From Flavobacteriales bacterium (GTDB lineage Bacteria; Bacteroidota; Bacteroidia; Flavobacteriales_D; Sanyastnellaceae): a stretch of 64,000 bases of DNA. This document shows positions 55,908 through 63,908 of this stretch, piece by piece. Both the position numbers and the translations under genes were made by a program. Position 1 is the stretch's first letter; each line of letters opens with the position of its first letter. The notes beneath the pieces were generated by a model. The model was given only the letters and a program-made list of their open reading frames with translations, did no database searches and was not told where the DNA came from. The stretch is taken from assembly GCA_002863125.1 (NCBI GenBank), contig PKEB01000023.1, forward strand, positions 1 to 64,000. Direction: 5' to 3'.

Positions 55908-58133
55908 TCAGCGGACGACCGTAACCGGACCGGTGTGATGAAACGGTTCTGTGTCGCATACGTGGTGGGCATCGAAAATGACGTAGTACGTCCCTTCTGC
56001 GATTTCGGGGCCGGGCCTCCACCCTTTTCCCGCTTGGCTCGTAGCGAATAATTCATTGCCCCAGCGGTTGAACACCTGCAAGCGGTAATCGATGAACTGA
56101 CCTGGATCCAGCACGGCCAAAGTTTCACCATCAGGACCAATCAAAGCAGCGGTCAAGGCATCATTCTTGGCGTCGTTGTTTGAAGAAATCACGTTGGGAA
56201 CCACGTACTCAACACCCAACATTGGCGGTGGGACATCGGCCGTGACAGGCCAAGTCGCTTCAATGTCGCAGTAAGCATTGTACAGCGTGATGGACCCATC
56301 GTATTCACCGATACCAGGAAAATAAGCTTCGACCGTCGGTTCGCTTGAAGTAAGCACTCCCGGGAAATCCCACGTCACTTCATCTGCTCCATCCCCGAGG
56401 TATTGAAGCAAGGTGAACCCCGTTTCCTCACACATCGACAACGGCTGGATGGTCCAGACGGAATCAAAGGGCAACACGGGAAGAACCGTGACTTCTTGGG
56501 TCATCACATCCGGGCATTCAGTACCCGCACCTGCGGTCAGGGTCACGCCGTAGGTGCCATAAGCCGGATAGGTGAACGTTGGGCTCGTTTCGGAATTCGG
56601 AAGTCCTGCACCTCCCCCGAAATCCCAGGAAAATGGCCCGCTATCCGGCGACAGGTTTTCGAAAGCGACCTCAAGACCCGAGCACGGCTCCGAAATCACT
56701 TCAAAATTCGCCGCGGGCAAGGCGGGCAACTCAAACGCAATATTCGCATCGTTCTGGCAGCCAAATGCATTGGATTCGAGCGAAACATTGATGTTTTCGC
56801 CTTCTGGGAACCACACTTCACCTGGATGCTGGTCGATGAGAATTGGAGGCATTGAGTTTGCCCCAAAATCCCAATTGTATGCGATGTACGGAGTCCAATC
56901 GCTTGTGTCAAGTACCACGTTTCCTGACCAACCCCCATCGTCACACGTCAAGTCCACCACGTCAAATTCCGTATCCCACGGGTCATGCGCCACTACCTCA
57001 AAAAACAGCGAGTCTGCGCATGTCCCCGTTTCGAAGTACAAGCTCACGTTGTAAATACCGGGTTCATCATAGGTGTACGATGGTTCCGCCTCGAAGCTCA
57101 CGTCGTCGGTTGTGCCGTCTACACCAAAATCCCAGGTGTATGCTTCACTTGGGTTGGAAAACTGATCGAATTGCGCTGTCAAACCGGTGCACGGCTCGGG
57201 AGCGTCGTAACCGGGTGATTGGATGTTGCACGTTACGACATCCAGCGTAAAATCACGCAAAATGCTGCCGATGGGGAGGCCGTTGCGCCATTCCGTGACA
57301 CAGATGCCCAAGGCGAATTTTCCCGGGAGATTGGGCGTTCCGGTCAGCACTCCCGTGTTGGGATTGATGTTCAAGCCTGCCAATGCCCCCAATGGATTGC
57401 CCGCATTGAAACCTGCAGCCCATCCCACTTCCGTAAACGGAGGTCCCGTCGGTGGATTGGGGATCGGCGTTAAGTAGGTTCCGCCCAAGTAAATTGAACA
57501 CAGGGAAAAGCTCAGGGAGTCCCCATCCAGGTCCTCGGCCCCATTGTTCAGCTGGAATGGGTAGTTGTTGCACACAAAGGCTTGGGGCAGCTCCGAAAAT
57601 TCCGGAGATGAATTGGGATTTGAAAACGTCAAGCTCGCTGGAATGGTCGTCGTCAGTGTAAAACCTTGGTCTTCGGGTGTATCCAAATTCGTGATGGCCG
57701 GTGACCTGCAGCAACGTTGGTGCACCAAGGTGTAGGGTTGCTGACTGGGCTCAAGTGCGATGTTCACAATGTACTCGGCACGCTCGATGCACAAGTCTTC
57801 CGGCAAAAACGCGCAATTGTTGGGATTCTGCGGAATGACATCCGTCACCAAGTTGAAATCCAAATTGCCCGACACCGTGGTAATCAAACTCGTTCCTTGG
57901 TACACCCCAATGGCAGCGGAGAAGTCAAAGTCCGTTTGGTTGGTATTTGCAGAGCTGCAATCGCGGTAGATGTAGCAATGCACTTCAAACTCATTCAGTC
58001 CAGCAGCATTCAATCCTTGGTACACATACGTCAGCTCACCCCCGACTAAGTGGGTTGCCCCTGCGCGCTGTGGCATGGCGAAGCACAGCAACGCCATGGT
58101 CATGTAAAAGCAAAAAAGGCGAGATGTTTTCAT
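55908..58133 (-). CDS. Large PKD-repeat protein with T9SS type B (gliding-associated) C-terminus
   Basis: 741-residue secreted protein. Signal peptide MTMALLCFAMPQRAGA, then a ~280-residue N-terminal domain opening THLVGGELTYVYQG, seen in many Bacteroidota surface proteins. PKD-type repeats follow (for example AYTWDFGVDGTTDDVSFEAEPSYTYD with the WDFG and YxxxGxYxVxL patterns, ~325-365, 520-550). The last ~100 residues (VPNVISSNNDAKNDAL, YRLQVFNRWGNELF, GTYYVIFDAHH) are the type B sorting domain used with T9SS and gliding proteins. Divergent from the GWxTD gene; starts are 59 bases apart. Confidence 0.88.
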   Translation of the reverse strand: MKTSRLFCFYMTMALLCFAMPQRAGATHLVGGELTYVYQGLNAAGLNEFEVHCYIYRDCSSANTNQTDFDFSAAIGVYQGTSLITTVSGNLDFNLVTDVIPQNPNNCAFLPEDLCIERAEYIVNIALEPSQQPYTLVHQRCCRSPAITNLDTPEDQGFTLTTTIPASLTFSNPNSSPEFSELPQAFVCNNYPFQLNNGAEDLDGDSLSFSLCSIYLGGTYLTPIPNPPTGPPFTEVGWAAGFNAGNPLGALAGLNINPNTGVLTGTPNLPGKFALGICVTEWRNGLPIGSILRDFTLDVVTCNIQSPGYDAPEPCTGLTAQFDQFSNPSEAYTWDFGVDGTTDDVSFEAEPSYTYDEPGIYNVSLYFETGTCADSLFFEVVAHDPWDTEFDVVDLTCDDGGWSGNVVLDTSDWTPYIAYNWDFGANSMPPILIDQHPGEVWFPEGENINVSLESNAFGCQNDANIAFELPALPAANFEVISEPCSGLEVAFENLSPDSGPFSWDFGGGAGLPNSETSPTFTYPAYGTYGVTLTAGAGTECPDVMTQEVTVLPVLPFDSVWTIQPLSMCEETGFTLLQYLGDGADEVTWDFPGVLTSSEPTVEAYFPGIGEYDGSITLYNAYCDIEATWPVTADVPPPMLGVEYVVPNVISSNNDAKNDALTAALIGPDGETLAVLDPGQFIDYRLQVFNRWGNELFATSQAGKGWRPGPEIAEGTYYVIFDAHHVCDTEPFHHTGPVTVVR

Positions 58134-58156
58134 GGTGCGTTACCCAATGTACAACA

Positions 58157-58188
58157 TTGGAGGAGATGTCGGAAAGGGAATACCTTTG
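58157..58188 (+). promoter_or_regulatory. Promoter of the GWxTD gene
   Basis: TTG (58157-58159) and TACCTTTG (58181-58188) are separated by 21 bases, and the ATG at 58193 follows after four bases (tggc). This is an exact -7 match and predicts a leaderless transcript. Confidence 0.6.
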
Positions 58189-58192
58189 TGGC

Positions 58193-59680
58193 ATGAACGC
58201 AACGAAACTCGGAACAGCAGCAAGTTGGTTGCTGGCTTGCTGGTTAGGGCTCGCTTCAGTCCGTGCACAGGCGCCCATTGCGTGCGATGTTCTCCGGTTT
58301 CAAAGCCTTGAAACGGCGTTTCTCGAAGTCCACGTCGATTTTGAAAGCCGTCTTTTTCACGCGGTTCAGAGCGAGGGTGGATGGCACACCCGCGTACAAG
58401 TCGAAGCCGTCGTAGAATCGCCCAAGGGCATTGTCAACTACGGGAAGACGAACATCGACGGTCCATTCGGGATGGACTCCCTCGCCGCGCTAAATAGCCG
58501 ACAGTTCCACCTTGAACGGATTACCGTACCACCCGGGGCCTACAACGTCACCATCACCCTGCGGGATCAAAGTGGCAAGGGAGTCTTCGAGGAAACAACT
58601 TCGATTCCAGTCGAATTTATGGCCACCGATGCACCGGCATTTTCCGACCCTTTCATCGTTGAGGCATTTGCTCCATCAGCGAGCGGAGAGCCGACGAACC
58701 TAACGCGGTCGGGATACGAAATGCTGCCGCTCGTACAAGCCGAATTGTCAACCGAAGCAACGAAGCTTCAGTTCTACACGGAGCTGTACAGGGCAGACGA
58801 AGTGGTCGATTCGTTGTTTCTCGTACAATGTTGGTTGGAATCAGCGAACGGCAGTGTCCTGCCTTCGACCCGTCGTTTCTTTCGGAAGGAAGCAGCGGCA
58901 ATCCTGCCCGTGTTCACCTCCATTCCGCTGATCGATGTGCAGGAAACACAACGGGCTACGCTCGTCGTGCAGGCGTTAACCCGCAACAACGAACTCATCG
59001 CAGAGAACTTCCTCCCCTTGCAATTTGTCGCGCCCAACAGCTCCATTGCTCTGGCGGAATTCGGCGGAACCTTGCCCGCGCACCTGGCGGCGTTTACGGA
59101 CTCCACCACCCTGCAGCAACACATCCGGGACCACCACCCGAAAGCCGATGCTTCGCAGCGCAAAACCATTGACGGGTTTCTCGGAGAAGCGACGGTCACG
59201 CAAATGCAAGCCTTCCTCGCCTATTTCTGGGAACAGCAGGCACCGGACAATCCTGAGTTGGGCTGGCGCACGTACACGACTGCCATCGCCTACGCTGATT
59301 CCGCTTACGGTGCGTGCAGGCAGGGGCACGGCGCTGAAACGGACATGGGGTACGTCTACCTCCGTTACGGCCCGCCCAATACCATCGTTAAGCGGCACAA
59401 CGAAACCGACTATTACCCCTATGAGATCTGGCACTACCACCGGGCGGGGCCATTTACCAATAAGCGTTTCCTGTTCTTTTCTCCCCACATGGTAGCTGAA
59501 TGCTTCACGTTGCTGCATTCGGATATGCTCGGTGAAGTTTCGAATAACGATTGGCTGCAAATCCTCCGCAGCCGGGAAAACCCCTTGCGGGTGACCAGCA
59601 GCCAGCTCAATCGCTTAAACCCCCGACGTGACACCTTTTCGGGTGAAGAACCGGAGGACCTTTTCTTCAATCCCCGATGA
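58193..59680 (+). CDS. GWxTD domain protein
   Basis: 495-residue exported protein with signal SWLLACWLGLASVRAQ. Its C-terminal domain shows DNPELGWRTYTTAIAYADSAYG followed by HGAETDMGYVYLRYGPPNTIVKRHNE and YYPYEIWHYH (~360-420), which is the GWxTD region common in Bacteroidota. The function of that domain is not established. The open frame extends upstream across the divergent gene, but the ATG at 58193 is set by the promoter box and the signal peptide. The stop overlaps the glycosyltransferase start (ATGA). Confidence 0.85.
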   Translation: MNATKLGTAASWLLACWLGLASVRAQAPIACDVLRFQSLETAFLEVHVDFESRLFHAVQSEGGWHTRVQVEAVVESPKGIVNYGKTNIDGPFGMDSLAALNSRQFHLERITVPPGAYNVTITLRDQSGKGVFEETTSIPVEFMATDAPAFSDPFIVEAFAPSASGEPTNLTRSGYEMLPLVQAELSTEATKLQFYTELYRADEVVDSLFLVQCWLESANGSVLPSTRRFFRKEAAAILPVFTSIPLIDVQETQRATLVVQALTRNNELIAENFLPLQFVAPNSSIALAEFGGTLPAHLAAFTDSTTLQQHIRDHHPKADASQRKTIDGFLGEATVTQMQAFLAYFWEQQAPDNPELGWRTYTTAIAYADSAYGACRQGHGAETDMGYVYLRYGPPNTIVKRHNETDYYPYEIWHYHRAGPFTNKRFLFFSPHMVAECFTLLHSDMLGEVSNNDWLQILRSRENPLRVTSSQLNRLNPRRDTFSGEEPEDLFFNPR

Positions 59681-60738
59681 CCACTTCAACCTCACCCAGG
59701 GTAGCGGTCGTCATATTGAATTGGAACGGACGACACCACCTCGAAACGTACCTACCGTCTGTCGTCGAACATTCGCGTGAGCATGCCGAAGTAGTGGTCG
59801 TTGACAATGGGAGTACGGACGACTCCACAACCTGGCTGAAGGAACACCACCCGTCCGTGCGCGTGGTTGAACTCGATGAGAACAAGGGATTTGCAGGGGG
59901 GTACAACGATGGAATCGAACGCGTAACCGCGGACGTTTTCGTCCTATTAAATAGCGATGTACGGGTCTCAACCAACTGGATTCCTCCCGTTCTTGAGATG
60001 ATGCACAACGAGGGGTACGCGGCATGCCAGCCCCTCATTCGCAACGACACGGATCCCGAATTATTCGAATACGCAGGCGCTGCTGGTGGATTCATTGATC
60101 GTGATGGGTTCACATTCTGTGCAGGACGCATTTTCGAGGTATTTGAAACCGATGCTGGGCAGTACAATGCCAACCGCGAGGTGTTTTGGGCCTCTGGAGC
60201 CGCGTTGTTCATTCAAGCCGAGGCATGGCGCGAAGTGGGAGGCCTGGACGAGGATTTTTTCGCCCACATGGAGGAAATTGACTTGTGCTGGCGATTGAAG
60301 AACCGAGGGTACCGAATTGGCGCGTGTGGACAATCTGTGGTCTTCCACCTCGGAGGAGGAACATTGCAAAAAATCAGTCCGTTCAAGTCGTACTTGAATT
60401 TTCGGAACAACCTGTACATGCTGGTCAAGAACCAGCACCAACGCGCGCTGTACCCCATGTTGTTCCGGCGCATGGTCTTGGATGGTATCGCGGCCTTGAA
60501 GTTCTTGGTCGAAGGGTCCACTCCCCTGTTCGCCGCTGTTTGGAAGGCGCATCGGGATTTCAAGGCCAATTTTCGCACCATGAAAAACCGCCGGGAGCAA
60601 GAAATCAGGACGTGTCGCTCAGTGCAGGGAAACCATCCCAACCGTTCGGGACGCTACCGGGGAAGCATCCTCGTCGACTACTTCATTCGCCGGAAGCACA
60701 CGTTCGGCCAGTTGGATTCCAAACGCTTCTGGAAATAA
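59677..60738 (+). CDS. Glycosyltransferase family 2
   Basis: 353-residue GT-A-fold enzyme. VAVVILNWNGRHHLE at the N-terminus, VVVVDNGSTDDST (~48), the sugar-nucleotide loop DENKGFAGGYNDGI, LLNSDVRVS (DxD-equivalent, ~95) and ASGAALFIQAEAWREVGGLDEDFFAHMEEIDLC (~178-210) are typical of rhamnosyltransferase-like GT2 proteins that build cell-surface glycans. A basic C-terminal part follows. Translationally coupled to the GWxTD gene. Confidence 0.93.
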   Translation: MTTSTSPRVAVVILNWNGRHHLETYLPSVVEHSREHAEVVVVDNGSTDDSTTWLKEHHPSVRVVELDENKGFAGGYNDGIERVTADVFVLLNSDVRVSTNWIPPVLEMMHNEGYAACQPLIRNDTDPELFEYAGAAGGFIDRDGFTFCAGRIFEVFETDAGQYNANREVFWASGAALFIQAEAWREVGGLDEDFFAHMEEIDLCWRLKNRGYRIGACGQSVVFHLGGGTLQKISPFKSYLNFRNNLYMLVKNQHQRALYPMLFRRMVLDGIAALKFLVEGSTPLFAAVWKAHRDFKANFRTMKNRREQEIRTCRSVQGNHPNRSGRYRGSILVDYFIRRKHTFGQLDSKRFWK

Positions 60739-60755
60739 CGTCGAACAACCGGATG

Positions 60756-60802
60756 CCTCCGGCGCTGAAGCCGCTGTATACGGCGGGGAATTCTCCCGGA
60801 GG
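60756..60802 (+). promoter_or_regulatory. Hairpin that could mask the comEC ribosome binding site
   Basis: CCTCCGG (60756-60762) is complementary to CCGGAGG (60796-60802), with an inner stem GCCG/CGGC (60770-60773 with 60781-60784). The 3' arm contains GGAGG, which lies 8 bases before the comEC ATG at 60811 and is a good Shine-Dalgarno match. If it forms in the mRNA the ribosome site would be paired. Confidence 0.45.
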
Positions 60803-60810
60803 TTTGCGCC

Positions 60811-62577
60811 ATGGATGCAGAGGCTTTTCGGTCGCCGCTAGCGAAGTTCGCCTTGGCCTTGTGGATGGGCTGTTTGCACTGGCCATTCACCATCCCATTT
60901 GTGTGTGCGCTCCCCCTGTTGCCTCGCAGCTCCAAGGGCCGAACGCAGGCGTGGAGCATGCTCATGTTGTTTGCGCTGGGCTGGACGGCCAACAGCGTAC
61001 AGGAGGCGTTTGACCCCGTGCTCACAGCGCCCAAAACAGCGAAGTGGACCTGCAAGCGCAACGCTAATGCAAACGCCTGGAAGCCGCAATTCACCTGCGT
61101 CAACACTGCGGGCAATGCCTATACCGTGGAAGCCGAGGCTGCCCCGCCCCTCCACTCATCCTTTCTCGGCTCCTTGTGGCCCTTTCGCAGCGCCTCTTGG
61201 CGGCGGTTCAAGCACAGCCAAGGTGTGCACGGAACGATTCGGGCTACGCTTCCCCACACCCCACCTGCGGAAACGACTTCGGAGCAAAACCTGCCCAACC
61301 ACGTGCTGTGGACGTTCCTCAATCGTCATTTTACGGGCGCTGTCCCGGGCCTGTTGTTTGCGCTGAGTAGCGGCAATAAACGCCAGTTGGATCCAGCCCT
61401 CAAAATTCGGCTGAACCATGCCGGACTGGCTCACTTGATGGCCGTCAGCGGGTACCATGTAGGCCTCGTATCGTTTCCATTGCTTTTGTTCATGAGACAC
61501 CGTCGAAGTGCTTTCAGGTTCATCGGTTTCGTGGGGCTCGTGGGAACGTGGAGTTTCATTGGGTTCTGTGGATTTCCCACCTCAGCTGTTCGTGCAGGGC
61601 TCATGGTAACCGGATACAGCCTGTCCCAGCTGGCTCGGTTGAACTTGTCAGCCATGCAATTGCTAAGCCTCGCCGCATGGAGCATGCTCATTTATTGTCC
61701 TGCTTGGTCCCGAGACCTCGGCATGCAGCTGAGCTTCGTCGCGGTGTATGCCATCCTGCTGGGCATTGAATTGTTGAAAGTGAGCCACATCCGTCACCCC
61801 ATCGCTTTGTACCTCGCGGTGCCCGTCGCAGCCCAACTCGGTACGGGGTTCATCGCCTGGCCCACATTCGGGGTGTTCCCGAAGTTTTTTCTCTTCTTCA
61901 ACATCTTGGCCTCGCCCCTGATGGCGTTGTTGGGAACTGCACTCGTTGGCATCGTGGGAGCCGACCTCGTCTTGGGCTGGCGAGCGGCGGTGCACATCGG
62001 AAGTTGGACTGTCGATGGCGCATTGAATCAACTGTTGACGTGGTTGGCGTCATCGCATTCACCTGCATGGATCTGGAACCTGCACGCCGTGGATAGCGGA
62101 TTGCTCATGGCGTTGAGTTTGGGATGGCTTGTAGGAGGAACCCTCGTTGTAGCACAGCGGCTCTCCTTACGCCGGTCCTTATGGGCTTATTGTGCCGTTG
62201 GATTGGCCTTGATTCCTTGGATCGGATGGCAGACGCACCACCGCATCGTTGTGGGGTTCCGCTATGGACTTGTTATCGACGGTGCATCGTCAATGGACGC
62301 ATCCATGGTGACGCATACACGGGACAGCACTCGGCTGGTTGTACAGAAGGCTGCAAGTGGAGCGGACAATGGCTCTCATGCCGTGCTTCTCTCCAACCCA
62401 TTGGCAAAGCATGCTGCCGACACGTGGGCCATTTCGCCTTCTCGGAATGCCGGATTTGGCCAAATCAAAAGCCGCCCTTTCGCATGGAAGCGAATGGACG
62501 GCTCAACAATACGGTTCAACTATGGAGCGGACACCGTCCACCTGGGTCAGTGGAGTCGGCCGGCTTTCATCGAATGA
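60811..62577 (+). CDS. ComEC/Rec2-family competence channel protein
   Basis: 588-residue polytopic membrane protein. The N-terminus resembles DUF4131, followed by the competence domain: LAHLMAVSGYHVGLVSFPLLLF (~208-230), FIGFCGFPTSAVRAGLMVTGYSLSQLARL (~250-280) and MQLSFVAVYAILLGIELL. This matches ComEC, which passes single-stranded DNA across the inner membrane during natural transformation. The C-terminal metallo-beta-lactamase domain of some ComEC proteins is absent: the sequence stops after an ~85-residue tail. It starts at the ATG 60811. Convergent with the small ORF at 62578. Confidence 0.85.
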   Translation: MDAEAFRSPLAKFALALWMGCLHWPFTIPFVCALPLLPRSSKGRTQAWSMLMLFALGWTANSVQEAFDPVLTAPKTAKWTCKRNANANAWKPQFTCVNTAGNAYTVEAEAAPPLHSSFLGSLWPFRSASWRRFKHSQGVHGTIRATLPHTPPAETTSEQNLPNHVLWTFLNRHFTGAVPGLLFALSSGNKRQLDPALKIRLNHAGLAHLMAVSGYHVGLVSFPLLLFMRHRRSAFRFIGFVGLVGTWSFIGFCGFPTSAVRAGLMVTGYSLSQLARLNLSAMQLLSLAAWSMLIYCPAWSRDLGMQLSFVAVYAILLGIELLKVSHIRHPIALYLAVPVAAQLGTGFIAWPTFGVFPKFFLFFNILASPLMALLGTALVGIVGADLVLGWRAAVHIGSWTVDGALNQLLTWLASSHSPAWIWNLHAVDSGLLMALSLGWLVGGTLVVAQRLSLRRSLWAYCAVGLALIPWIGWQTHHRIVVGFRYGLVIDGASSMDASMVTHTRDSTRLVVQKAASGADNGSHAVLLSNPLAKHAADTWAISPSRNAGFGQIKSRPFAWKRMDGSTIRFNYGADTVHLGQWSRPAFIE

Positions 62578-62832
62578 TCAGTTCAAGTGCAACAAGTTGA
62601 TGAGGACTTGGTCTACATACCCTTCCCATTCCGGCAAGTCAGCGATGGGCAAGATGGCATTGACTCGGTTGTTGCGTCGGCTGTAAATGGCCTCGACGTA
62701 AAATCCATTCAACTCAAAAATGCAGAGGATGTAGCGGTTCTCAACGATGCGTTGGGCCAAACAAACTCCGTGGTCCCACATATAATTCGTTTTCTCGTCG
62801 AGCGGGAGGCGGTTGAAAGCGGTCAAGTCCAT
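62578..62832 (-). CDS. Small conserved hypothetical protein (84 aa)
   Basis: An 84-residue soluble protein, MDLTAFNRLPLDEKTNYMWD at its start, with a well-ordered pattern of strands (RYILCIFELNGFYVEAIY then RVNAILPI). I believe similar short proteins occur widely in Bacteroidota but I cannot name a family or role. No signal peptide. Its stop abuts the comEC stop and it is divergent from the HMG-CoA lyase gene. Confidence 0.75.
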   Translation of the reverse strand: MDLTAFNRLPLDEKTNYMWDHGVCLAQRIVENRYILCIFELNGFYVEAIYSRRNNRVNAILPIADLPEWEGYVDQVLINLLHLN

Positions 62833-62908
62833 TTTGATATATACTAAGTGAAAATTCGTAGGCCTTCTTACGTGATTCGACGAAAAAAGGTTGCGGTCTG
62901 AATTGAAT

Positions 62909-62916
62909 TAACTTTG
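62909..62916 (+). promoter_or_regulatory. -7 promoter element of the HMG-CoA lyase gene
   Basis: TAACTTTG matches the consensus exactly and is followed by aatc and then the ATG at 62921. The spacing predicts a leaderless mRNA. Confidence 0.6.
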
Positions 62917-62920
62917 AATC

Positions 62921-63784
62921 ATGTCCGCTGTCCAACTCGTCGAATGCCCACGCGATGCCATCCAGGGATGGGCCCATCCGGTTTCCACCGAGGATAAGAT
63001 TGCCTATTACAAAGGGTTATTGGAAGTTGGATTTCACACCCTGGACTTGGGGAGTTTTGTCTCCCACAAAGCCGTTCCACAGATGAAGGACACCCGAAAG
63101 GTGTTGCAATCTCTGAACGATGAGGGCGTCTTTTCGAGTGCAACCAACGTTTTGGTGATTGTGGCCAACGAACGAGGTGCCAAGGACGCTGTTGCAGCAC
63201 CCGGAGTCACGCACGTTGGATTTCCCATGAGCATTTCCGAGACGTTTCAATTGCGGAATACAGGCGCTGACCTGAATCGAGCATGGGAGCGATTGCTCAA
63301 CATCCGAGAAATCGTTGAACAGGGCAATCGTCAATTGATCGTGTACCTCAGCATGGGATTCGGCAATCCTTATGGCGACGATTGGAGTCCGACCCTCTTG
63401 ATGGATTGGGCCGCCAAAACCGACGAGATCTTGCGGCCTGAAGTGATTGCACTCAGCGACACCATCGGGCACGCGGAGCCCGATCTCCTGCGTTCGGTAT
63501 TTACCGAACTTACTGCTGCCGGACTGAGCGCCACGTTGGGCGCCCATTTGCACGCGACCCCCTGGGCTGCCGCATCCAAAATCAACGCGAGCTGGGAAGG
63601 CGGATGCCGGCGGTTTGACGGTGCGCTTGGGGGGATTGGTGGCTGTCCCATGGCACAAGATGAACTGGTGGGCAACCTGCCAACCGAAACCTTGGTTTCC
63701 TTCCTGCGAACCCACGGTGACTTGCCATTGGACGAGCGCGCATGGAACCAGTCACAGGCCTTCGCCGTTGATCTATTTGGATGA
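62921..63784 (+). CDS. Hydroxymethylglutaryl-CoA lyase
   Basis: 287-residue TIM-barrel lyase that splits HMG-CoA to acetyl-CoA and acetoacetate, the last step of leucine breakdown. The conserved Arg-Asp pair is in VECPRDAIQGW (residues ~8-17), SFVSHKAVPQMKD fits the family, Ser-Asp-Thr in ALSDTIGHAEPD (~183), His in GAHLHATPW (~205) and the active-site Cys in GGIGGCPMAQDELVGN (~240) complete the site. The bound-metal residues are in order. A convergent terminator for the opposite strand begins at its stop. Confidence 0.92.
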   Translation: MSAVQLVECPRDAIQGWAHPVSTEDKIAYYKGLLEVGFHTLDLGSFVSHKAVPQMKDTRKVLQSLNDEGVFSSATNVLVIVANERGAKDAVAAPGVTHVGFPMSISETFQLRNTGADLNRAWERLLNIREIVEQGNRQLIVYLSMGFGNPYGDDWSPTLLMDWAAKTDEILRPEVIALSDTIGHAEPDLLRSVFTELTAAGLSATLGAHLHATPWAAASKINASWEGGCRRFDGALGGIGGCPMAQDELVGNLPTETLVSFLRTHGDLPLDERAWNQSQAFAVDLFG

Positions 63785-63811
63785 AAAAAGCCCCAACTTT
63801 TCAGTTGAGGC
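63785..63811 (-). terminator. Minus-strand rho-independent terminator
   Basis: On the minus strand GCCTCAACT pairs with AGTTGGGGC (one mismatch) around GAAA and is followed by TTTTTT. The plus strand has no T-run after it, so it serves a minus-strand transcript coming from the right. Confidence 0.75.
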
Positions 63812-63908
63812 AGTATTCAAACAAGTTGACATCAAATCGGTGCCGGTGCAAGTAGATCTGTTCAAACTTGTGGATGTCGATGTGGATACGGTAGTGTTTC
63901 ATGAGCAT
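63801..63908 (-). CDS. Possible 35-residue small ORF ending inside the terminator
   Basis: ATG at 63908 opens MLMKHYRIHIDIHKFEQIYL and the frame closes with TGA at 63801, within the 5' arm and loop of the minus-strand terminator. It is rich in His, Tyr, Phe and Ile. No family is recognised. A purine-rich AGAAAAGAG lies upstream. The case rests on the terminator placed exactly at its end; an alternative is that this stretch is the 3' untranslated part of a transcript whose gene lies beyond the window. The rest up to 64000 (about 90 bases) holds no ORF I can support. Confidence 0.35.
   Translation of the reverse strand: MLMKHYRIHIDIHKFEQIYLHRHRFDVNLFEYCLN

Noticed and set aside
60285-61013. 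A 242-codon ORF bridging the glycosyltransferase and comEC genes
   Set aside because: It overlaps well-supported GT2 and ComEC frames and the hairpin region; its translation is low in hydrophobic structure and matches nothing.
60811-62577. comEC as a broken gene because the beta-lactamase-fold domain is missing
   Set aside because: Shorter ComEC proteins without that domain are common; the frame is intact and ends cleanly beside the next gene.
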